A stretch of DNA of 54,071 nucleotides from Halochromatium sp. (GCA_010912705.1 POWB01000004.1:148936-203006), one strand, 5' to 3'. Numbered from the stretch's first letter, positions 8,773-18,824 are shown. Numbers and translations are program-made. Notes: generated from the sequence alone by a model not told the origin.

Positions 8773-9204
8773 TCAAGCGGACTCGTGCCAGGGATTGAGC
8801 ACGTCGACCCCAGCCGCCTCGAAGTCATCCGTATCTCTGGTGACGACGGTGAGCCCATGCCGCGCCGCGCTCGCCGCGATCAGCACGTCAGGATGGCTGA
8901 AGGTGTGGCCGCGCTTGCGGCCGGCTTCGATCGTGAGACGCCATTGCAGCAGAGTGTCCTCGCACACAGGCAGGATACGACCTGCAAACATTGGGCGTAG
9001 ACGATGGTCGAGCCAATGGGTCAATGCGGCACGACGCCTGGCATCCTCGAGCAATTCGATGCCGTAGCGAATCTCGGCGAAGGTCACGGAGCTCACGTGG
9101 AGTGCGAGCAGGGGCTGGGCCGCGATGAAGTCGACCACTGAGGGCGCTGGCCGCTGACGCCGCAGCTCCGACAGAACGTTCGTATCCAGCAGCCATCCGC
9201 TCAC
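8773..9204 (-). CDS. PIN-domain toxin, VapC family
   Basis: A 143-residue PIN ribonuclease starting at GTG 9204 (VSGWLLDTNVLSELRRQRPA). The acidic set is D7, E44 in VTFAEIRYG, D106 in HPDVLIAASA, and D124/D126 in TRDTDDF. An upstream in-frame start at 9315 would add 37 Arg-rich residues read from inside the antitoxin gene and is rejected. The GTG overlaps the antitoxin stop in a GTGA arrangement, giving tight translational coupling. The paired antitoxin is Phd/YefM-like. The gene appears intact. Confidence 0.92.
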   Translation of the reverse strand: MSGWLLDTNVLSELRRQRPAPSVVDFIAAQPLLALHVSSVTFAEIRYGIELLEDARRRAALTHWLDHRLRPMFAGRILPVCEDTLLQWRLTIEAGRKRGHTFSHPDVLIAASAARHGLTVVTRDTDDFEAAGVDVLNPWHESA

Positions 9205-9488
9205 AGCTCGATATCGCGGACTGGGCCACGGGTCCTTAGGTGCTCGAATTCGATATCGTCGAGGTCGGCCTCGGCGAGCAATCGGACCAAGGCGTCGCCC
9301 ATGGGCTCGCCACACAGGCGCCTGTAGTCATCGGCGGACAAGACCACGGCCTTCTCCTTGCCGTTAACGGTGACATGCTGAGGCCCCGCCTCGCCGGCAA
9401 GACGGACCAGCTCGCTGAAGCGAGCTTTGGCATCTTGCAGCTTCCACGCGCTGGGACGCTCGGCCACTTCGGAAGGCGTTTCGTTCAT
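9201..9488 (-). CDS. Phd/YefM-family antitoxin
   Basis: A 95-residue protein from ATG 9488 (MNETPSEVAERPSAWKLQDA). The core 'WKLQDAKARFSELVRLA' followed by 'GPQHVTVNGKEKAVVLSADDY' is the Phd/YefM DNA-binding fold. The C-terminal 'LAEADLDDIEFEHLRTRGPV' is the toxin-neutralising tail. A TTG at 9500 would add four residues. Its stop overlaps the toxin GTG by four bases. A perfect palindrome at 9505-9521, just upstream, is the likely operator for autorepression. Confidence 0.9.
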   Translation of the reverse strand: MNETPSEVAERPSAWKLQDAKARFSELVRLAGEAGPQHVTVNGKEKAVVLSADDYRRLCGEPMGDALVRLLAEADLDDIEFEHLRTRGPVRDIEL

Positions 9489-9504
9489 GATTAGGATCAA
9501 AAAT

Positions 9505-9521
9505 CTAGTCAGCTTGACTAG
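9505..9521. promoter_or_regulatory. Palindromic operator candidate of the Phd/VapC operon
   Basis: CTAGTCA-GCT-TGACTAG is a perfect 7-bp inverted repeat with a 3-base centre, 17 bases upstream of the antitoxin ATG. Phd-type antitoxins bind such short palindromes over their own promoter; binding here is inferred. Confidence 0.6.
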
Positions 9522-9524
9522 ACA

Positions 9525-10070
9525 TTAGTCGCTGTCTGCCATCTGCGCAAGCCGTGTTAGAGCAACCCCCTCGCGGTTGGCCAGCATGGCCTCCGTCCCG
9601 GCATCAGCGCTCAGCCAGGCCATGGCGCCGTAGATGCGATGGTTGGCATACCGCGGCAGCCATTGTTTGAAGTGATCGAGCTTGCTGAGGAAGGTTTTGA
9701 CGTCACCCGGGCGAAGGGTGGTCTTGACTTAAACGACGACGAGCTCCAGGCCATTGTGAGCGAGAATGTCGAATTCGTAATTGCCGCCATCGGCGCGCTT
9801 GCCTTTCAGGCGCGTGGTGGTATCGGTGATGGCAATGCCGCGTACATTCAGCAGATTGACCAGATCACCTTCGACCAGCGACTCCATCAGTTTGCCCCAT
9901 TGGCTGGTGAACAGCTTCTTGAGTTCGGCAATCTCGCGGCTCGTCTCTTTGATTTGCAGATCAGTCTCCTTCTGCGACGCTGCAAGCGCTTGTTGCGAAG
10001 CTGTCAGCTCTAGTTGCGAGGCTGCAACATCGCGGAATAGCGTCAAAATCTCTTCGTAGGTTGTCGCCAT
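9525..10070 (-). pseudogene. PD-(D/E)XK nuclease-like protein (DUF3782 type) with an in-frame stop in the active site
   Basis: The frame from ATG 10070 begins with a coiled coil (SQLELTASQQALAASQKETD) and continues into a nuclease-like domain: NYEFDILAHNGLELVVV, then TAA at 9729-9731 (codon 114). Reading on in the same frame gives VKTTLRPGDVKTFLSKLDHF and more family-like sequence to a stop at 9525, for a 182-codon gene. The TAA replaces the Glu expected in the E-x-K motif (GAA to TAA is a single change); D101 and K116 remain. The related gene at 34839-35396 has an intact E-C-K. The domain is seen often in proteobacteria and is of unknown role. Confidence 0.85.
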
Positions 10071-10444
10071 TTCAATGTGTTACTCAATTGCTTCTCTTAA
10101 CCTCAGTATATTCGCTTAGTTGCACCACTGGAGCGAAACTGGCAGTCTTTATCCGGTAGCAGGCCGAACCCGCTCAATCTCATCAGAACATCGGCGGAAG
10201 ACTTGCGTTAGAGGCGTCGTAAGAGGGACCATATCCGGCGACGGCATCGAGATTAGGCGACCGACATGACCTGAAGCCCCAACAGTCTCAACCTGACGCA
10301 GCGGCACCTCGAAGCCGTGCGCGCTGATCTGCCCCGCGCTCTGCTGGAGGGCTTTGCCGTCAAGACGAAACAGGATGCTCGACCTGCGTCAACCTCCGAC
10401 GGGATTGCGGAAAACTTGATGGGCTACCGGAGGATCAGTGAGTC
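10071..10444. other. Intergenic region with a start-less open frame
   Basis: No gene with a start is seen. On the minus strand a frame without any ATG in its first part stays open from about 10391 to a stop at 10149-10151 (SILFRLDGKALQQSAG... ERVRPATG). It could be a decayed gene fragment; I do not recognise it. GGAGG at 10429-10433 is the ribosome site of the ABC ATPase gene. Confidence 0.4.
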
Positions 10445-11145
<701 letters not shown>

Positions 11146-11149
<4 letters not shown>

Positions 11150-13524
11150 ACGTCCTTCAGCGCAAGCTGCGGCGTGACTTCCTCAGCGCCAAGGGCATGC
11201 TGGGAGCAGTGGTGGCGATCGTCGCCTTCGGTGTCGCCGCGTTGGTCGGCTTCCAGACCACGACCAATAATCTCACCGACGCCCGCGACGCCTACTACAA
11301 CCAATGCCGCATGGCCGACGTCTGGGTCGACCTCAAGAAGGTGCCGCTTTCGGCGCTGCCAAGGCTAGAGCGCATCCAGGGTATCGCCGAGCTGCGCAGC
11401 CGCATCTCGCAACAGGTCATCGTCGACCTTAAAGGCGTCGCCCAGCCAATCGCCGGTCGCCTGCTCAGCATGCCCTCAGTCCGCACCCCGGTCATCAACG
11501 ACCTAGTGCTCACCGCCGGCAACTGGTTCAGCGGCAACGGCGCCGATGAGGTCATCGTCTCGCAGCAGTTCGCCGATGCGCGTGGCCTCAAGCCCGGCGA
11601 CCAGCTTCACCTGACCATGGATGGCCAGCGCAAGAGCCTGCGCATCGTCGGCCTGGGTATCTCAGCGGAGTTCGTCTATCTCATCCCGCCCGGCGGCATC
11701 CTGCCGACACCAGCCAACTATGGCGTCTTCTATGTCACCCGCCACTTCGCCGAGAACAGCCTTGGCATGAACGGCGCCGCTAATAGCCTGGTCGCCCGGC
11801 TCACGGCGCAAGCCAATCAGGCACCCGAGGCGGTGATGCAGCAGCTCAGCGAGGAGCTGCATCCCTATGGCGTCTTCGCCGTCACGCCGCGCGCTCAGCA
11901 GGGCTCCAACCTCAGCCTGAGCTCAGAGCTAGGCGGACTGGCGACCATGGCCGCAATGATGCCGCTGATCTTTCTCTCGGTGGCAGCCCTGGTGCTCAAT
12001 GTGCTCATGACGCGCCTGGCCGCGCAGCAGCGCGTGGTGGTCGGAACCCTGAAAGCGCTGGGCTACGATAACCGGACCCTGTTCGCGCATTTTATCCAGG
12101 TCGGCCTCTTGGTCGGCCTTGCCGGCGGTCTGCTCGGCCTGCTCTTGGGCTATGGTCTAGCGGCGCTTCTGACCGACTTCTACAAGGCCTTCTTCACCTT
12201 CCCGGCGTTACCGAACCAGCTCTACCTAGGACTGATGCTGGTCGCCCTCTGCATCGCGCTGCTGTTCTCGGTGCTCGGCTCGCTGCGTGGGGTCAGCGCC
12301 GTGATCAAGCTCGAGCCTGCCGAGGCCATGCGTCCGCCCGCGCCACCGGCCGGTGGCGCCATCATCTTGGAGCGCTGGCCCTGGCTGTGGCAGCGGGTCG
12401 GCTTCTTCTGGCAGGTCGCGCTGCGCAACCTGTTCCGCAACCGGGTGCGCTCGCTGGTCGGCATCATCGCCTCAGCGCTCGGCACCGCGCTGCTGGTCAG
12501 CACCTTCGGCCTCACCGATTCGCTGAAGTACATGGTGCAGTTCCAGTTCGACAAGGTGATGCTCGCCGACTACGAGCTGAGCTTCCGTCAAGACCTCCCC
12601 TATGATGCCCTCGCTGAGGCTCAACGGCTGCCAGGCGTGCTACGCGCCGAGCCCCTGTTCGCGGTGGATGCGACCTTCATCAACGCCAACCATCGCTATC
12701 AGGGGGCGATCATCGGCGTCACCCCGGATGCCACCATGACGGTGCCGAACAATGCCGATGGCACGCCGGCCGTGATCCCAATGCAAGGGCTGCTAATGGC
12801 ACGGCGCCTAGCCAAGCAGCTCGACCTCAGCATCGGTGACTCGGTTTGGATCTTGCTCAGCAAAGGTGATCAGACGCCCTTGCAGGCGCCGGTGGCCGGC
12901 TTTGTCGACAGCCTATTCGGCCTTGCCGTCTATGCCGACTACGGCTATCTGAACCGGCTGCGCAGCGAGTCCGGTGCAGTCTCGGCGGTGCGCCTGAAGA
13001 CTGCGCAGACCGCTGCCGAGCAGGCCGCCTTCCTCGCCGAGCTGAAACGCCTGCCGACCCTGCTGAACATGCAGGACATGGCCGAGCAGCGCACCAATAT
13101 GTGGGAGACCTTCGTCGTCAAGATGGGCAACATGGCGAACATGCTGATCCTCTTTGGCGCGGTGATCTTCTTCGGCGCGATCCTCAACGGCGCCTTGATC
13201 AGCCTGATCGAGCGCCAGCGCGAGCTCGCGACCTATCGAGTCCTCGGCTATCACAACGGCGAGGTTGGGGCCATGTACCTGCGCGAGACCCTGGTGCTCA
13301 ACCTGAGCGGCATCCTGCTCGGGCTGCCGCTCGGCTGGTGGATGCTGCTGGGCCTGAACAGCGAGTACAAGAACGATCTCTACATGATGCCGACCGTCAT
13401 TACGCCGGGCGGCTGGCTCTGGTCGATCGGGCTGGCGCTGGCCTTCGTGCTCATCGCGCAGCTGATCGTGCAGCATCGCATCAACCGCATGCACTGGAAC
13501 GAAGCCTTGAGCATGAAAGAATGA
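11146..13524 (+). CDS. ABC transporter permease, double FtsX/MacB domain
   Basis: A 792-residue inner-membrane permease. It opens with a cytoplasmic patch and one helix (GMLGAVVAIVAFGVAALVGF). A periplasmic MacB-PCD-like domain follows (~45-260), then an FtsX domain with helices near 265-290, 322-345 and 362-385. A second N-terminal helix (~440-455) and periplasmic domain precede a C-terminal FtsX domain with helices near 668-690, 717-738 and 757-778. The two-module layout is about twice the length of a LolC/MacB half-permease and matches single-chain export permeases. The GTG start overlaps the ATPase stop. The stop lies within a (GAAT)n tetranucleotide run at about 13519-13535. Confidence 0.9.
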
Positions 13525-13582
13525 ATGAATGAATTTATGAATGCGTAAACCGCAGATCATGACGATTTGCGCAGAGTAAACA

Positions 13583-13858
13583 GGACCAACGGGTGCGGCC
13601 TCCGCATAATGTCAATCAGATGATGCCATGTCGCGTAGATGACACAAGAAAAAGAGATCTCGCGCAGAGACGCAGAGGCGCAAAGGAAGAAAGAACTTGC
13701 TCGACGTTCCCAGTGCGCTTCTCTTGTCCTTCCCTTCTTCCCTTCTTCTCTTCTTCTCTTCTTCTCTTCTTCCCTGCACCTTTGCGTCTCTGCGCGAGCC
13801 TCTTCTTGCCACGTCACAACATCACGCGACATCATGTTGAGGCCGCACCCGGACCAAC
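13583..13858. mobile_element. MITE-like element with terminal inverted repeats and an 8-bp target duplication
   Basis: The element proper is 13591-13850 (260 bp). Its ends are a perfect 12-bp inverted repeat, GGGTGCGGCCTC at 13591-13602 and its complement at 13839-13850. The 8-bp direct repeat GGACCAAC flanks it on both sides (13583-13590 and 13851-13858), as expected for a target-site duplication. Inside, a second inverted pair, TCGCGCAGAGACGCA at 13660-13674 and its complement at 13783-13797, makes much of the element a long imperfect palindrome. The centre is a polypyrimidine tract of CTT/CTC repeats (~13725-13774). No transposase is encoded, so mobilisation would be in trans. It separates the permease gene from the fusion-protein gene. 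Confidence 0.85.
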
Positions 13859-13916
13859 AAAACGCCTTGCGTCAGACATCAAGTGCAACTGGCCAGTAAA
13901 GGGAGGGGATGACGTC

Positions 13917-15308
13917 ATGAAACATCGCAACACCTGGATCACCATCGCTATCGCGGTCGTCCTGATTGGCGGCTACAGCGCCTATGTCGTCCTGAAGCCC
14001 GGCCCCGAGGTCAATGCCGTACAGGTCAGCCCAGGCAAGATCCAGAGCTATGTCGAAGAGCGCGCACGCACCACCCTGCCGCAGATTGCACGCTTGAGCA
14101 TGCCCTTTGATGGCCGCATCGCACCGATCAGCATCGAGCCTGGCACGCCGGTGACCCAGGGCCAGGTCGTCGCCCAGATGGTCAGCGACGATCTGCAAGC
14201 CGAGGTCAGCATCGCCGAGGCCGAGGTGGCGCAGATCAACGCCCAATTGGCGGTGCTCGCCGACAACGCCATCGAGCAAACCGCACTGCAAGAAATGCAG
14301 GGCTGGATCGAGACCATGGACCAGGTCAAGCTGGGCTCGCAGGCGATGATCAGCGCTAATCAGGCACGCGCCGAGTTTTCCAACTGGTGGGTCGAGGCGG
14401 AAGAGAAGCTCAAGGATCAAGGCGCCGTCGCCGAGGAGAAATATCGCCGAGCGCGGACCGAGAGCGCGGAAGCGGCGGTTGACCTGGCCGTCGCTCAGTT
14501 CAACGACCAGGCCGTCGCCTTAATCGCAACCATCTTCGATCTTGGGCCGAAGTACATTCAGGAGTATCTCAATCTCAAGACCCTGCAGGCTGCCGCGCTC
14601 GAGCAGGAGCGTGCCGCAGCCGAAGCCCGTCTCGCCGAAGCAAAACGGCGACTCGCCCGCGCCGAGATCAAGGCACCGATCGCGGGTGTCGTCTTACAGC
14701 GGCTGATCGAGAGCGAGCGTGTGCTGCCCGCGGGGACCCTGCTGCTCAGTGTTGGCGATCCCAAACAGCTACAGATCAGCGCTGATCTGCTCAGTGACGA
14801 TGCCGGCCTGATCAAGGTCGGCGATCAGGTCGAGATCTACGGACCGGTGTTCGGCGACCTGAGGTTGACAGGACAGGTCCAGCGTGTCGACCCGGAGGGC
14901 TTCACTAAGGTCTCATCGCTCGGCGTCGAGCAGCAGCGCGTGCGGGTCATCATCAAGCTCAACGCCGGCGAGCTAGCGCGGCTGACCGCGGCTGGCCGGG
15001 CGATCGGTATCGAGTTCCGCGCCCATGTACGGATCTTCACCGATGCCGTCTCAGACGCACTTGCCGTGCCGCGACTCGCCCTCCTGCGCGCGAACCACGG
15101 CAACGGCGACTGGGCGCTATATCGCATCATCGATGGCCGCGCCCAGCTGACGCCGGTCGAGCTTGGGATCGGTAACCCCGAGCAGGTACAGATCCGTCAG
15201 GGCCTGAAGACCGGCGATTTGGTGGTCATCTCACCACCTAAGGATCTGAAGAGCGGCGATAAGGTCACGGCCGTGAAACAGGCGGGAGAGGGTATCGGCG
15301 TCGAATAG
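13917..15308 (+). CDS. HlyD/MacA-type membrane fusion protein
   Basis: A 463-residue periplasmic adaptor of the same exporter. The start at ATG 13917 is chosen because an AGGGAGGGG sequence lies 8 bases upstream and the protein then opens with a membrane anchor (TWITIAIAVVLIGGYSAYVV). The frame is open further upstream only because it crosses the MITE. A lipoyl half-motif (FDGRIAPISIEPGTPVTQGQ) and its partner (APIAGVVLQRLIESERVLPA) flank a long Ala/Glu-rich coiled-coil hairpin (~100-255). Beta-barrel and membrane-proximal domains follow. It completes the ATPase-permease-adaptor set; an outer-membrane channel is not in the window. Confidence 0.92.
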   Translation: MKHRNTWITIAIAVVLIGGYSAYVVLKPGPEVNAVQVSPGKIQSYVEERARTTLPQIARLSMPFDGRIAPISIEPGTPVTQGQVVAQMVSDDLQAEVSIAEAEVAQINAQLAVLADNAIEQTALQEMQGWIETMDQVKLGSQAMISANQARAEFSNWWVEAEEKLKDQGAVAEEKYRRARTESAEAAVDLAVAQFNDQAVALIATIFDLGPKYIQEYLNLKTLQAAALEQERAAAEARLAEAKRRLARAEIKAPIAGVVLQRLIESERVLPAGTLLLSVGDPKQLQISADLLSDDAGLIKVGDQVEIYGPVFGDLRLTGQVQRVDPEGFTKVSSLGVEQQRVRVIIKLNAGELARLTAAGRAIGIEFRAHVRIFTDAVSDALAVPRLALLRANHGNGDWALYRIIDGRAQLTPVELGIGNPEQVQIRQGLKTGDLVVISPPKDLKSGDKVTAVKQAGEGIGVE

Positions 15309-15340
15309 TGACCATCCCCCTTAGGCAGCGCTTCACAGCG

Positions 15341-15766
15341 TCAGCCGCCGATGATGTTGAGCTCGACGCGCCGATTTCTGACCACCTTTTGCAACGCCAA
15401 GCGGTTGCGAGCGTTGACCAGGATAGGCCCCGCGATGTTGCCATAGATGCTCGGCTTGGAAGCGTCTTCCATATCTCGTTTGGCGAGCATCAGCAAGACC
15501 ACGACCTCATCGGATTCTTTGACCTCTAGCAATGACTGCTCTTCTGCTGTCAGCTCCAGGACGTAGTTGAGCCCGTAGACACGCGGATCGACCACGGTAA
15601 AGCTGATCGCAGGCTCGGTCACCGCCTCCAGCCAATACAGTGGACTCTCCGGCTGTTGGCTACGTAACAATCGGTATTCTTTGTATTCTTCAAAACCGCC
15701 AATGCCCTTTGGAAAGACAATCGCTTGGTTGGTCGACTCGGGCATGCTGCTAACAGACTCACTCAT
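15341..15766 (-). CDS. fliW: Flagellar assembly factor FliW
   Basis: FliW is a small cytoplasmic protein that binds flagellin and antagonises CsrA. The sequence shows its landmarks: IVFPKGIGGFEEYKEYRLL, PLYWLEAVTEPAISFTVVDP, the ELTAEEQSLLEVKESDEVVV segment, and the NIAGPILVNARNRLALQKVV block before the C-terminus. Start ATG 15766 (MSESVSSMPEST) is preferred because GGGAG lies 8 bases upstream; a GTG at 15826 would add 20 residues. The protein is 141 residues, near the usual length. It is convergent with the exporter operon. No flagellar or csrA gene is visible nearby, so it is isolated in this window. Confidence 0.88.
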   Translation of the reverse strand: MSESVSSMPESTNQAIVFPKGIGGFEEYKEYRLLRSQQPESPLYWLEAVTEPAISFTVVDPRVYGLNYVLELTAEEQSLLEVKESDEVVVLLMLAKRDMEDASKPSIYGNIAGPILVNARNRLALQKVVRNRRVELNIIGG

Positions 15767-15965
15767 GGGTGGCTCCCTGAAACCCCAGCCGCTCAGGACC
15801 GGGGAGATTGGAGGATGGCCGGTCACATTGACGCAGCCATTTCGGAACTGAGTCTAGCCTATGCAACGACTGCAGTCCGGGCAAACAGAGGCAACAGAGG
15901 CATTTCCGGCACCGACCAAGCGCAACCAGGCGTGAGCAGTGCAGCCACCAAGAAGGCCTGAGCCT

Positions 15966-18824
15966 TTACCCAGACCTAAGAAAAGCCTCTACAGAGCAGG
16001 TCCGCGGCACCAACCGACCGCTCGGACCAGGCCGCATCACCACCACCTGGCGTGACTGCTCCGGGCCATAGCTGACATGGATGGGCTTGTCCGAGCCATA
16101 GAAATAGAGCCGATCGAAGGGCCTGTTCTCGACGATCCATCGCGCAACCTCTAACATATCCTCGTCAGCGACGATGAAATCAACTGCGGCGCCCAGGCGC
16201 GGGCAGATCAGATTGCCCAACCGGTTGCGCTCGTGCGCGGCATGCTGATCGCGCTTGGGATCGATGCACCCTGGAATCTGGCGTGCTAGCTGCGGTGAGC
16301 AGAAGCCATAGGTGAGTTGGATCATCCCAAACCAGTCGATCACTGGGTCTAGCAGCTGCTCGGCCAGCTCAAGCAGCGCGTTGTAGCTCTCTGGCTGTTG
16401 CGGGAGATTGTCGATGCCTGTATTACGTTGGCCTTGACGTTGGCCTTGGCTGCGGCCTTTGTTACAGCCTTTGTCCTGAACGTCGGCTGCTGACTCATCC
16501 GCAATCCCTGCCGCCTCAGCCATCAGGCGCCGGAAGGTCTCGCCGCATTCGATCAGATCACGAAAGCACAAGAATTGGCCGCAGGGGTCATCCAGCGCCG
16601 GCGGGGTCTGTACTCGCCGCAGGCGCAACCCATCGACCTCCCAGCGATGCCGCGCCAGGATCGCATCTAGCTCCTCTGCTGTCGGCCCATAACCAGAGAG
16701 ATCGATCAGCCCGCACGCCTCGAGCTGATCGAGCGCCTCATCAAAGGCAACCTGCTCCGGATAGCCTGGATGCTCCTCGTTGATGAAGCGCGACTTGCGA
16801 TACAGATAGGGCGGTGGGAAGACCTCGCCATAGCCAAACAGATCCACATCCTGCTCGCGTAGCTTGATCTTCACCCGCTCGAGCATCCGCGGCAGCGCCC
16901 GGCCGTCGAAATCGTCGAAGCGCATCAGCGTCAGCTTGCCCGAGCCGATGTGGATCTTGATCAGATCGGCATTATGCAGATCGCCGTAGAGCACTGCTGC
17001 GGCACCGATGTAGACTCGTAGCAGTGCTGGTAATTGCTCGACTAGGCTGGTGTGGAGCCTGAGCGAGCCGCTTGGTGAGCGCTGCGCATCGACCGCCTCC
17101 TGCCCCAGCTGCGAGCAGTCCGATGTGGAAGCCGCGCTGCTAAGCTGATCGAGCCAGCCCAGCCCATGGTCTGCCGCCTCCTGACAGGCCGCGGCAATGG
17201 CCTCAACATCGGCGATCTGCAGCAAACGTGCGAAACCGGCCGTCCGCGCCGCCGAATAGTCGCCAAAGAAGGCCTTGATATCGCGCTGCAGACCGGCCTC
17301 TAGGTGCTTGTAGGGCCGGCGGTGCTCGAACTGCAGCAGCGCCAGATAGACCTCCAGATCTGCCATCCGCTCGCTCGCTGCGCACTCCAGGAGCGCCCTC
17401 ACCTCGTCCTCGCCGCGCCGCTCACGTTGATACCGCTCGAGGAACCGCAGGGCCTTGCTCAAGGTACCAAAGCCCTCAGTCAGCGCCAGCAGATCAGCAG
17501 CCTCGGCATCAGCCTTATCCGGCTTGCGACCGAGCGTCAGCCACTGCTCCCAAAGTCGTTCCAGCGGGGCCTGATAAGCCGCATACTGCTCCGCACGCCG
17601 ATCGCGACGCTGACTCATCTCGCGACGCGTCTGGGGCGCGGGCGCGGTCGGATCACGCAGCCGCGAGCGCCGACGGCGATAACGATCCACCAAGAACCGC
17701 TGCTCGGCATCCTTGTCGCGGAAGACATAGAGCACCCCCGGCGCCACCGGGATCGGCTCTTCGTCCAGTGCATCGGTCAGGAGTTCCTTGATCTCCTGCT
17801 GCCTGTAATACTTCTGGAAGGTCTGGCGCTGGGTGATCACGCCATCACGGAAGCGCGCACCGCGCGGATCATTCTGATTGGCCAGCATGACCGAGACCAC
17901 CAGCAGCCGCTCAGCCAGCGACCAGGCCCGCTGCAGCGCCTCGAGACGCTCGTCGAAGTCCTCGATGACGTTGATGACAAAGCCGAGATTGACCAGATCG
18001 GCTGACTGGATCGGCTGGTCGGGGGCATAGTATGGGTCCCAGCCGGCAGCCTCGAGACCATTCTCGAGTAGCCCACGCACATCGTCGCCACGCCCACAGC
18101 CGTAGTCGAACAACCGATACTGACCATCGAGAAAGCCATGCCGAGCCAGGCTTTGAATTGGCGCCGAGAAGCCGTAGCGGACCATTGCCGTGCGGTGGCG
18201 TGCGGCCTCCCAGCCAGCATGCAAGGACGTCCGATCATGCCCAGCAGCAGGATGCTCGTCGTCAGCGTCTCGCAGATGCCCGCTGCCCGGTAGCTCGATA
18301 TTGCCCAGCGGCAGCAGCGCATGCCCCTCAATACGATAGCCGGCAGCATGCACCTGCTCCAGCCATTGGCGCCGGTAGCCAATCCGGGTGCTGTCCGCAA
18401 ACAGGCCGATAGACTCAGCAGCCTCGGTCAGTGCCTGATACTCCTGCTGACGTGGATGATCCGCCGGCAGCAACAACTCCTTGCGATGCAAGATCGGTGG
18501 ATTCAGCGAATCTGCGTAGGTGCGATAGCCAACCGCGCCAGTGGCAGGCTCGAAGCGCCAGCTTTCTCGCAGTGCCGGGAAGGGATCATCAAAAAAATCG
18601 CCATAATGCAGTAGCGCGATCTCGCCGCTATCCGCATCAAGCCGCACGACATTGAACTGAGCACCGCGCTCGACACCCGCCGCCTGCTCGGCCACGGCAA
18701 CACGCGCTTTCCAATCCAAACCATTGCTCGTCTGTACACTCGCGAGTGCATCGACGTGCAAGTAGGTCCTCCGACCAATGATTTTGCCCTGGTTAGCGAA
18801 CGCCATCGGCTTGGCCAACCGCAT
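15966..18824 (-). CDS. DNA phosphorothioation-associated-type methyltransferase, fused to an M15-like C-terminal domain
   Basis: A 952-residue protein. Residues ~200-400 match the putative methyltransferase found beside dnd phosphorothioation genes (TIGR04096 type): ARHRTAMVRYG, the SAM-binding motif FDYGCGRGDD at 239-248, GWDPYYAPD, VNLGFVINVIEDF, GVITQRQTFQKYY and APGVLYVFRDK. A domain of about 110 residues occurs twice, at ~57-168 and ~622-735; both copies contain SG.(I/L)xLxxxxDF, an aromatic/PP-L-RK motif and a later HP. The last ~120 residues (LTYGFCSPQL, DQHAAHERN, GAAVDFIV, IHVSYGP) show the His...Asp...His pattern of peptidase M15-like folds. A Gln/Arg-rich linker (SQGQRQGQRN) joins the parts. 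No dnd genes are present. A fragment of this gene recurs at 22721. Confidence 0.8.
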   Translation of the reverse strand: MRLAKPMAFANQGKIIGRRTYLHVDALASVQTSNGLDWKARVAVAEQAAGVERGAQFNVVRLDADSGEIALLHYGDFFDDPFPALRESWRFEPATGAVGYRTYADSLNPPILHRKELLLPADHPRQQEYQALTEAAESIGLFADSTRIGYRRQWLEQVHAAGYRIEGHALLPLGNIELPGSGHLRDADDEHPAAGHDRTSLHAGWEAARHRTAMVRYGFSAPIQSLARHGFLDGQYRLFDYGCGRGDDVRGLLENGLEAAGWDPYYAPDQPIQSADLVNLGFVINVIEDFDERLEALQRAWSLAERLLVVSVMLANQNDPRGARFRDGVITQRQTFQKYYRQQEIKELLTDALDEEPIPVAPGVLYVFRDKDAEQRFLVDRYRRRRSRLRDPTAPAPQTRREMSQRRDRRAEQYAAYQAPLERLWEQWLTLGRKPDKADAEAADLLALTEGFGTLSKALRFLERYQRERRGEDEVRALLECAASERMADLEVYLALLQFEHRRPYKHLEAGLQRDIKAFFGDYSAARTAGFARLLQIADVEAIAAACQEAADHGLGWLDQLSSAASTSDCSQLGQEAVDAQRSPSGSLRLHTSLVEQLPALLRVYIGAAAVLYGDLHNADLIKIHIGSGKLTLMRFDDFDGRALPRMLERVKIKLREQDVDLFGYGEVFPPPYLYRKSRFINEEHPGYPEQVAFDEALDQLEACGLIDLSGYGPTAEELDAILARHRWEVDGLRLRRVQTPPALDDPCGQFLCFRDLIECGETFRRLMAEAAGIADESAADVQDKGCNKGRSQGQRQGQRNTGIDNLPQQPESYNALLELAEQLLDPVIDWFGMIQLTYGFCSPQLARQIPGCIDPKRDQHAAHERNRLGNLICPRLGAAVDFIVADEDMLEVARWIVENRPFDRLYFYGSDKPIHVSYGPEQSRQVVVMRPGPSGRLVPRTCSVEAFLRSG

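Noticed and set aside
8773..9315. A longer VapC start adding 37 residues
   Set aside because: The extension is Arg-rich sequence read from within the antitoxin gene; the GTG at 9204 gives the canonical PIN start and overlaps the antitoxin stop.
10149..10391. Minus-strand open frame before the ABC genes as a gene
   Set aside because: No start codon in its first part, no ribosome site and no recognisable family; noted only as a possible remnant.
13593..13916. N-terminal extension of the membrane fusion protein
   Set aside because: It translates the MITE (Ser/Phe/Leu-rich from the CTT tract); ATG 13917 has a strong ribosome site and opens a membrane anchor.
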